From positions 1 through 6,295 of the forward strand of contig JAKSPZ010000063.1 of assembly GCA_024404395.1 (NCBI GenBank): a stretch of 6,295 nt of DNA, read 5' to 3'. A program made the translations under genes and the position numbers. Position 1 is the first letter of the stretch, and every line of letters begins with the position of its first letter. The notes under the pieces are model-generated. The model saw nothing but the letters and a program-made list of their open reading frames with translations, was not told where the DNA came from and ran no database searches. This stretch comes from Clostridia bacterium (lineage in GTDB: Bacteria > Bacillota > Clostridia > Christensenellales > Aristaeellaceae). Positions 1-5,473 of this stretch are shown here, in pieces.

Positions 1-937
1 TGGAGGGATCGGCCTTGCGCTTGGGCGGATTGTTGCGCTTCAGGTTGGGATCGTGTACATCGCTTTCCGGCTCGACCCAGCGGACCAGGTCGACAGGGCA
101 CTGATCGCCAGCGGCAGAGCACTGAGCCAGCAGATAGATATCATCGCCGAAGCGCTGACGGAGCAACATCTTCGCTTCGCCCCAGAAGTCGGGAGAGACG
201 AACAGGCGATGCTGCACACACTGAGCGGGGCAGGCGATATTTGCAACGATGCCCTTCAGCTTCTTGTCTTCATCGAAGACATACAGCAGCTCAACGCCGC
301 TGTCATTGCCACCCTCAAGCTGGGTGAACACAGCGGTATCGGTATCGCCCCACATCTGAGCGGGACCATCGGTATAGCAGGCGCGGCGGCACATGCCGAT
401 GGGTGCGCGACCGAATGCATTGGAGAAACTGCCGGGAGCACGGTTGTTCCATGCGGTCATCGCAGCCTCCGCCATTCTGTCGGCAAGGAAGACCAGCAGC
501 TCGCTCTCGGAGGCGATCTCGGGATTATCCTCGATCTCCGCCAGTTTCACATAGTGCTTGTTATCAGGCAGTTCGTTGATCAGCATGGCGGTCAAGCCGC
601 AGTCGGTACCCGCGATCTTGTCGAGGGTGGTGGCGTAATCGGTGTATCCGGGACCGGTATGAACGTGGGTGGCATTGAAAACGATCTTCATCGGATCGAT
701 GCCGACCGTATTATCTGCGAGACGGCTGCGCACTTCGTCGCGAAGGCGCCAGGAGACCGCACCGAGGTCGCAGGAGACCAGAATAATCTGCTCCTCCCCC
801 TTCTCGATGGCCATGGCCGTCACAGTGATGGGCTTCTCAACGTACTCGGAGATACGTTCGGCAAACTGGCCGATCAGGGCGATCTTCTTATCCGGGGTAA
901 TGCTGACTTCAGACCAACCAATCAAAAGCTTGTCCAT
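1..937 (-). CDS. Neutral/alkaline ceramidase-like amidohydrolase, N-terminal 312 residues (3' end outside window)
   Basis: I translated this frame by hand: it stays open from the ATG at 937-935 to the window edge, giving 312 residues with no stop. It begins MDKLLIGWSEVSITP, like the N-terminal domain of neutral/alkaline non-lysosomal ceramidases, which are zinc amidases that release fatty acid from N-acyl sphingosine. Visible landmarks are VSCDLGA (55-60 region), the NATHVHTGPGY zinc-type motif (88-98, His91 and His93), NIACPAQ (233-239) and AAGDQCP (275-281). Two positions look non-canonical. The segment that usually reads like ACHP reads ACPAQ, and the nucleophilic Ser of the GDxSP motif is Cys280. 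No signal peptide is visible, whereas classical bacterial ceramidases are secreted, so a cytoplasmic amidase is more likely. A strong AAGGAGG six bases upstream fixes the start. It is the last visible gene of the cluster. Family assignment is fairly sure; the substrate is unknown and need not be ceramide. Confidence 0.8.
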   Translation of the reverse strand, partial: MDKLLIGWSEVSITPDKKIALIGQFAERISEYVEKPITVTAMAIEKGEEQIILVSCDLGAVSWRLRDEVRSRLADNTVGIDPMKIVFNATHVHTGPGYTDYATTLDKIAGTDCGLTAMLINELPDNKHYVKLAEIEDNPEIASESELLVFLADRMAEAAMTAWNNRAPGSFSNAFGRAPIGMCRRACYTDGPAQMWGDTDTAVFTQLEGGNDSGVELLYVFDEDKKLKGIVANIACPAQCVQHRLFVSPDFWGEAKMLLRQRFGDDIYLLAQCSAAGDQCPVDLVRWVEPESDVHDPNLKRNNPPKRKADPS

Positions 938-943
938 GGATTT

Positions 944-950
944 CCTCCTT
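944..950 (-). promoter_or_regulatory. Ribosome binding site of the ceramidase-like gene, overlapping the MFS stop codon
   Basis: On the minus strand AAGGAGG occupies 950-944, six bases before the ATG at 937. Its first two bases are the last two of the TAA stop (951-949) of the upstream MFS gene. A ribosome finishing the transporter therefore ends on the next initiation site, which suggests translational coupling. Confidence 0.85.
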
Positions 951-2208
951 AATTCGATGCAATCAGCTTATTGCGATAACGATTGTAGCCCGCGATTCCC
1001 GCCGCGTACAGACCGAGTCCGATGGCGGCAATCAATGCGCACAGGTAAAGGGGCAAAACATAGCTTCCCGTAATGTCATATAGGAAATTGGCAAAGGGGC
1101 TGCCCGCCATTCTGCCGAAGCACATGGCAGTCAGCAGCATGCTCAGGACCGCACCATGGCTCTCGCCGGCGAACAGGTCCGCGATCAGCAGCGGCTGAAG
1201 GAATCCGCTCATACAGCTCGAACTGCCCTGCAGGACCGCAATGACCATAACGAGTGCGGGAAGCCTGACTTGCGCCGCCAGGACACCCAGAACCACCTCG
1301 CTGAACATGCAGAACGCGATGACCTTCACAGCCCCCGCCTTGTCGGCAACGATGCCGAGAAGGATCTTCCAGATCGCCAGCGCCGCCAGAACAACACTGA
1401 AACAAGCTGCGGCATAACCGCTGCTAAAGCCGATCTGTCTGAGATGCGGATTAAGCGCGTAGTAGGAAGAACCCACGCACATGCAGACCAGAACGTTGCT
1501 GCCCAAGATCATGTAGAGGAAGGGCTGCTTTCTGACGGTGGCAGTGGGGATATCCAGTCGCTTGGAAGGATCCTTGACCTTCTTCTTCGCCTCGGGCTTG
1601 TCGGCATCGCGATAAGGCTGTACATTGCGCTCCTCGGGCGTTTCGCGAACGACGAAAAACATTAGCAGAGCTGCGACGACCATCGTCGCCGCGGCAAACA
1701 TAAAGGTCACGCGCCAGTCGGAGCGATCCATGATCGCGGTCAGCACGATCGTATAGATCGAGCCGCCCACACCCGTTGCGGCCATGATGATGCCGAACAC
1801 GAGACCGTAATGGCTGTGGAACCAGTTGCTCGTGATTCGGGACGTGCCCGCCGCATACACGAACGACTCGGACAGGCCGTAGATCGCACCGCCGATGTAG
1901 TACGGAATGAGCGTATGCATGCGCGAATAGCCGACATAAGCCATCGCCTGCAGCATGATAAACACCGCAGCAGTCTTTCGGATACCGAATTTACGGGTCA
2001 CCACCACAAAGATCATGTTGCTGATGATGGCGAATATGTTCTGGAAAATACTATAGAGCGAATAGGCGCCTCTCGTCGTGCCCAGTTCTTCCGTAACGGG
2101 CACGATGAAGAGCGACTGCAGGTTATTGGCCAGACCAAATACAATGGCGGCTATCAGCACCATCGCCGAAACCAGCACGATGTGCTGTCGGCTGAGTTTA
2201 AGACGCAT
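949..2208 (-). CDS. MFS transporter, oxalate/formate antiporter-like (419 aa)
   Basis: This is a complete 419-residue inner-membrane carrier of usual MFS length. Hydrophobic segments fall in two blocks, roughly residues 10-190 and 228-408, fitting a 6+6 helix layout. A hydrophilic Lys-rich linker (about 189-226) joins them. Motif-A-like loops are visible as RKFGIRKT (72-79) in the first half and GIVADKAGAVKV (284-295) in the second. SNWFHSHYGLVFGI (127-140) followed by a Gly-rich helix, and RETPEE (188-193) after helix 6, resemble the oxalate:formate antiporter/monocarboxylate porter group. A carboxylate substrate is therefore plausible, but it cannot be read from sequence. It starts 25 bases after the M20 gene. 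Its ribosome binding site is poor: only GAAG at 2221-2218, nine bases before the ATG, so it may depend on ribosomes arriving from upstream. It could import the substrate or export a product of the neighbouring hydrolases (inference). Confidence 0.85.
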   Translation of the reverse strand: MRLKLSRQHIVLVSAMVLIAAIVFGLANNLQSLFIVPVTEELGTTRGAYSLYSIFQNIFAIISNMIFVVVTRKFGIRKTAAVFIMLQAMAYVGYSRMHTLIPYYIGGAIYGLSESFVYAAGTSRITSNWFHSHYGLVFGIIMAATGVGGSIYTIVLTAIMDRSDWRVTFMFAAATMVVAALLMFFVVRETPEERNVQPYRDADKPEAKKKVKDPSKRLDIPTATVRKQPFLYMILGSNVLVCMCVGSSYYALNPHLRQIGFSSGYAAACFSVVLAALAIWKILLGIVADKAGAVKVIAFCMFSEVVLGVLAAQVRLPALVMVIAVLQGSSSCMSGFLQPLLIADLFAGESHGAVLSMLLTAMCFGRMAGSPFANFLYDITGSYVLPLYLCALIAAIGLGLYAAGIAGYNRYRNKLIASN

Positions 2209-2233
2209 AATCCCCGTCTTCTTTCTTTTAATC
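2209..2233 (-). other. Intergenic spacer, weak ribosome binding site for the MFS gene
   Basis: This 25-base spacer between the M20 stop and the MFS start is purine-rich on the coding strand. It contains AAGAAAGAAG but no GGAGG. The GGGG run at 2215-2212 is only three bases from the ATG, too close to act as a normal Shine-Dalgarno site. No hairpin or terminator is visible. Confidence 0.6.
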
Positions 2234-3379
2234 TCAGACCTCGAAATAATCCGCGATATTAGCGAGGGTCAGGCGCGTTCCGGGCAGGAGAGAACTGAGA
2301 TACAGCTCTTCCTCTCTGGTGTGGCAGCCCTGTCCGCAGGCAGAAGTCAGGGTGATGGAAGGAATACCCGCCGCAAGCGGAATGTTGGAGTCGGTGGAGC
2401 TGCTGCCGAACAGCGGTTCTTCACCGAGGATGTTTTTGATATTCGCCTGTGCTTTGGCGATCAGCTCAGCAAAGGCCTCGGGATCCACCTCGCCGCCGCA
2501 GGGACGGTCGCCCACCAGCTCGACTTCGACTTCGATGCCCATGGCGCGATAGCTGTCGATGACCTTTTCGAACAGGTTCTTCATCTTGGCCAGGCATTCC
2601 TTGTCATCGGAGCGATACTCGAAGAGCATCTCAGCTTCCTGAGCGATGGTGTTGACGGAAGTACCGCCGGAAATGATACCGACGTTGTAGGTGGTCTTCG
2701 TGCCTTCCTTCTGAGGAACCTTGACAGCGTAGAAGGAAGTGATCATCTGGGAGAGATAGAAGATGGCATTGCGATTGCCGAACTTGCCGTAGGAATGTCC
2801 GCCCTCGGTGCGCACGGTGACGCGATAGCGATGGGAACCGACCACGCGTTCAACAATGCGTCTCAGCGTAACACCGTCGAAGCTGATCATTGCCTTCATG
2901 CGCTTGCCGTAGTCCTTGACCAGCTGACGTCCGCCCTTCAGGTTGCCCAGACCCTCTTCGCAGGAATTGGCAACAAACAGGATGCCCGTCTTGCCGGGAA
3001 TGCCGTTCTCGAGGAAATACTTGGCACAGATCATCATGACGGAAAGGTTTGCGGTATCGTCAACGACGCCGGGGCAATAGAACTTCTCCGCATCCTCGCG
3101 GAAAGGCATGGGCTCGGTGTCGGGGAAAACGGTGTCGGTGTGTCCCATGAAGACCACCACTTCGTTGTCATCGGTCACGCCCACGGGACAGCTAACGTTC
3201 AGTGCTTCATCGATGGTAACATTTTTGCCGCCGTTTGCTTCGAACCACTGCTTGCAGAATGCGGCGCGCTTCTCTTCGTGATGGGAGGGCGCGGGAATGG
3301 CGCACAGGTCACGGATCAGCTGCTTCAGTTCTTCCTGGTGCTCAACAACATAAGCTTCCATTTTCTCAGTCAGAATCAT
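2234..3379 (-). CDS. M20 family zinc peptidase/amidohydrolase (381 aa)
   Basis: This complete cytoplasmic protein is of normal length for M20 enzymes, which remove N- or C-terminal residues or acyl groups from short peptides and N-acyl amino acids using two zinc ions. The expected metal and catalytic residues are all present: His80 and Asp82 in GHTDTVFP, bridging Asp107 in GVVDD, Glu141 (general base) and Glu142 in CEEG, Asp168 in SFDG, and His353 in GCHT. The dimerisation ('lid') domain lies at about 180-295 and includes EGGHSYGKFGNRNA (192-205) and ISGGTSVNTIA (236-246). SSSTDSNIP (326-334) is a further family-like stretch near the C-terminal His. The overall look is closest to the peptidase T/ArgE/CPG2-like branch. 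No signal peptide is seen. GGAGG nine bases upstream supports the start. It begins 16 bases after the CapA gene. The enzyme should be active; its substrate (dipeptide, gamma-glutamyl or N-acyl amide) cannot be chosen from sequence. Confidence 0.9.
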   Translation of the reverse strand: MILTEKMEAYVVEHQEELKQLIRDLCAIPAPSHHEEKRAAFCKQWFEANGGKNVTIDEALNVSCPVGVTDDNEVVVFMGHTDTVFPDTEPMPFREDAEKFYCPGVVDDTANLSVMMICAKYFLENGIPGKTGILFVANSCEEGLGNLKGGRQLVKDYGKRMKAMISFDGVTLRRIVERVVGSHRYRVTVRTEGGHSYGKFGNRNAIFYLSQMITSFYAVKVPQKEGTKTTYNVGIISGGTSVNTIAQEAEMLFEYRSDDKECLAKMKNLFEKVIDSYRAMGIEVEVELVGDRPCGGEVDPEAFAELIAKAQANIKNILGEEPLFGSSSTDSNIPLAAGIPSITLTSACGQGCHTREEELYLSSLLPGTRLTLANIADYFEV

Positions 3380-3388
3380 TTTTTATAT

Positions 3389-3393
3389 CCTCC
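3389..3393 (-). promoter_or_regulatory. Ribosome binding site of the M20 gene
   Basis: GGAGG on the minus strand at 3393-3389 lies nine bases before the ATG at 3379. It falls wholly in the 16-base gap after the CapA gene stop and supports the chosen start. Confidence 0.8.
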
Positions 3394-3395
3394 GA

Positions 3396-4688
3396 TCACA
3401 GTTCAACATGTCCGATGCCGTCTTCAATGCGGATCTTTGTTCCAAAGGGCTCGCTGAGCTCAGCCAGCTTTTCGAGAATGCCCTCGTCAAACTTGGGACG
3501 GGGCCATCCGCCCATGGACTTGGGTGCGTCGAAATTCAGTTCGACGGGCAGCAGATCCAGCTTGGTCAGCTTGCCGTCCTCGACCTCCCAGTACGGAACC
3601 ACCGTCTGGAACATCTGCTTATCGTAGTAGAGACCCTTCTTGCCATTGTCGGAACGACGGTTGAACATCACATCGATGCCCTCGTTGCCGGTCAGTCCCT
3701 GCTTCTCATACATGCCCGCAGGTGCTTTCTGCAGGGTCTCGAGCTGGATGATAAAGTCGCCCAGTGCGTAGAAGATGGGGCAGCCGTTGTAGATCTCCAT
3801 GGCGCGGAGATGATGGGTGCCCGTACCGACGACGGCATTGGCGCCGGCGTCGATGAGGCGATGGGCCATATCCACATAGAACTCTGCGGGCTCGTCTTCA
3901 GTGAGGCCCTTGTTCTGGTGAGAATGGATGGCGACGACGATATAATCCGCGGCGAACTTTGCCTCGTTGATGGAACGGATCATGCGCTGCATGTCTCTCT
4001 CATCCACGAAACTGCGCTCGGCGGGGGCGTCCGCTTCCACAAAGCGCAGCGGACCAAAGCCGAACTCGTTGGGCGGGAAGGGCTTGCGATAGCCCTGCGC
4101 CTCGTAGATCGCCTGGTCGGCATTGACGGGGACCAGCGCCGCGATCTCACGCAGCTTGTCCATTTCTTCCTTGGGCAGCTCGTAGATCTTTTTGTTTTCG
4201 TTTGTGTTCAGACCGGGGCGTCCGGGCAGCATGCGGGTCTGTTCGCCTGCGCTGTCACCGGGATTGAAGGTCGTGCAGGCGGCGATCAGCGCGATACGAC
4301 CGTTCAGAGTGTCCAGATAGACGGGACGGGAAGCGTCGGACAGGGTGCGACCGGTGCCCGTGTAGGTCAGTCCGGAAGCCTCGATGTACTCCAGGGTCTT
4401 CAGCAGACCTGCGTGGGAATAGTCCAGCGCATGGTTGTTGGCGGTGGAGAGCATGTTGAAGCCGAAGGTCTTCAGATCCTCCAGCACTCCGGGCGGTGCG
4501 CAGAACCAGCTGCCGCCGCTGGTGCCGCCGCCGTAAGTCTCGAAATTATGGATAGTCGTCTCGAGATTTACGAATTTGAAATCGGCACGACCGATATAGT
4601 CCTGAACATCCTTAAAGCCTTCATACGCACCGGGCAGGCGACGGAATACCATAGCATCGCCGGCTGCGGAAAACTTCAACGTTGCCAT
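3396..4688 (-). CDS. CapA-family (PGA_cap) metallophosphoesterase-fold protein, cytoplasmic form (430 aa)
   Basis: The protein has the calcineurin-like metal-binding layout of the CapA/PgsA family: GD (10-11), NLE (41-43), NNH (84-86) followed by Asp89, HSH (255-257), GTHH (290-293) and GDF (310-312). Family founders take part in poly-gamma-glutamate capsule synthesis and are membrane-anchored. Here the first motif begins within ten residues of the start (MATLKFSAAGDAM) and no hydrophobic anchor is visible, so this form is probably cytoplasmic. It carries an extra stretch of about 90 residues (142-232) between the third and fourth motifs, including MLPGRPGLN. No pgsB/pgsC-type polymerase genes lie in the window, so a capsule role is not supported. 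It sits directly before an M20 hydrolase, and the two may act on the same glutamyl or amide compound (inference). Its ATG overlaps the yesL TAA by one base, with GAGGAGG seven bases upstream. Fold assignment is strong; reaction unknown. Confidence 0.85.
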   Translation of the reverse strand: MATLKFSAAGDAMVFRRLPGAYEGFKDVQDYIGRADFKFVNLETTIHNFETYGGGTSGGSWFCAPPGVLEDLKTFGFNMLSTANNHALDYSHAGLLKTLEYIEASGLTYTGTGRTLSDASRPVYLDTLNGRIALIAACTTFNPGDSAGEQTRMLPGRPGLNTNENKKIYELPKEEMDKLREIAALVPVNADQAIYEAQGYRKPFPPNEFGFGPLRFVEADAPAERSFVDERDMQRMIRSINEAKFAADYIVVAIHSHQNKGLTEDEPAEFYVDMAHRLIDAGANAVVGTGTHHLRAMEIYNGCPIFYALGDFIIQLETLQKAPAGMYEKQGLTGNEGIDVMFNRRSDNGKKGLYYDKQMFQTVVPYWEVEDGKLTKLDLLPVELNFDAPKSMGGWPRPKFDEGILEKLAELSEPFGTKIRIEDGIGHVEL

Positions 4689-5473
4689 TATTCTTCCTCC
4701 TCAAAATCAAGCTCATCAATGCTCGCCGAATGCAGCTCCTGCTGCTTTTCGGTGTTTTCAAGTTCTTCGTACATTTCTCCCGTATGATCCTCCGCCGGCG
4801 CTGCGATCACCTGATCGCGGATCGGCGGCCATACAACATAATCCACAATAAATGCGGAAAAAGAGAACATGATCAGCAGCCCATAGAGCGCGCTGAGGGG
4901 CAGCAGACCGATACCTGCACCAAGGAAAATCACCAGCCAGAGGAAAGCCAGCAAACTGCGCTTGATGTTGGCGAAGGTCATGAACACCGCGTTCTTCAAA
5001 AGCGGTTTCAGCTTCAGTTCCACCCGCACGAGCATCGGGAAGAAATACATGCTGCTCATGACGATGAGGATCAGCAGGCAGGCAGACAATCCTGCGAAGA
5101 TCACGGTCAGCATATGCCACGCCATCAGGTTGTAGTAGAAGTAGGTGCTGAGCACGAAAATGGCGATCGCAACAGCATAAATCAATCCACCCAGCGTCGC
5201 CTTCACAAAATCACGCTTAAAGATCCGCCAATAATCCTGCCAGAGGAAGTGGTTCTTGTCCTCGACCATCGTCACCGTGATATGATGCATCGCAGCCATG
5301 GCGGCGGGAATGGTGATCACGGGAATACAGGTCAGGATAAACAGCAGGTTCAGCTTCAGCAATTCGAAAAACTCGCGCCAAAGCATCTCCATAAATCCCG
5401 CAAATCCGCGGCGCGAGACCCGTTCTCGGGTCAGATCGGGACGGTTCTTCTTCGGTTCATACCATCGCTTCAT
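4688..5473 (-). CDS. YesL/DUF624 family membrane protein with acidic C-terminal tail (261 aa)
   Basis: This is a complete multi-helix membrane protein. Hydrophobic segments lie at about 38-62, 93-116, 119-147, 172-192 and 193-212. The stretch LLKLNLLFILTCIPVITIP (38-56), a short loop, then DYWRIFKRDFVKA (80-92) is the usual DUF624/YesL pattern. YesL proteins have no firmly proven activity; their genes commonly sit beside carbohydrate ABC importers and their regulators in Firmicutes, and the ATPase gene directly upstream fits that. The N-terminal 22 residues are basic and precede the first helix. The last 35 or so residues (226-261) form a soluble acidic tail ending DFEEEE, longer than needed for the membrane core. 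The start codon overlaps the ATPase stop as ATGA, with AAGGAG eight bases upstream. The family call is good; the role in transport is inferred from context. Confidence 0.85.
   Translation of the reverse strand: MKRWYEPKKNRPDLTRERVSRRGFAGFMEMLWREFFELLKLNLLFILTCIPVITIPAAMAAMHHITVTMVEDKNHFLWQDYWRIFKRDFVKATLGGLIYAVAIAIFVLSTYFYYNLMAWHMLTVIFAGLSACLLILIVMSSMYFFPMLVRVELKLKPLLKNAVFMTFANIKRSLLAFLWLVIFLGAGIGLLPLSALYGLLIMFSFSAFIVDYVVWPPIRDQVIAAPAEDHTGEMYEELENTEKQQELHSASIDELDFEEEE
4696..4702 (-). promoter_or_regulatory. Ribosome binding site of the CapA-family gene, inside the yesL coding end
   Basis: GAGGAGG on the minus strand (4702-4696) lies seven bases before the CapA ATG at 4688. The same bases encode Glu residues of the terminal DFEEEE of the YesL protein, so the acidic tail doubles as an initiation site. 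The one-base TAATG stop/start overlap points to coupled translation. Confidence 0.8.

Noticed and set aside
53..952. 300-residue open frame on the plus strand
   Set aside because: It is antisense to the ceramidase-like gene, whose minus-strand translation shows clear family motifs. The plus-strand product has low-complexity Gly/His/Asp-rich composition and no recognisable domain.
2078..3457. 459-residue plus-strand open frame
   Set aside because: It lies opposite the M20 gene and the start of the MFS gene. The minus strand encodes complete enzymes with all catalytic residues; the antisense openness is a by-product of codon bias.
3396..4688. Poly-gamma-glutamate capsule locus
   Set aside because: Only the CapA-type protein is present. 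It has no membrane anchor, and no PgsB- or PgsC-like genes occur in the window.
3408..4787. Second 459-residue plus-strand open frame
   Set aside because: It is antisense to the CapA-family gene, with no domain and a composition typical of reversed coding DNA. Its identical length to the previous one is coincidence.
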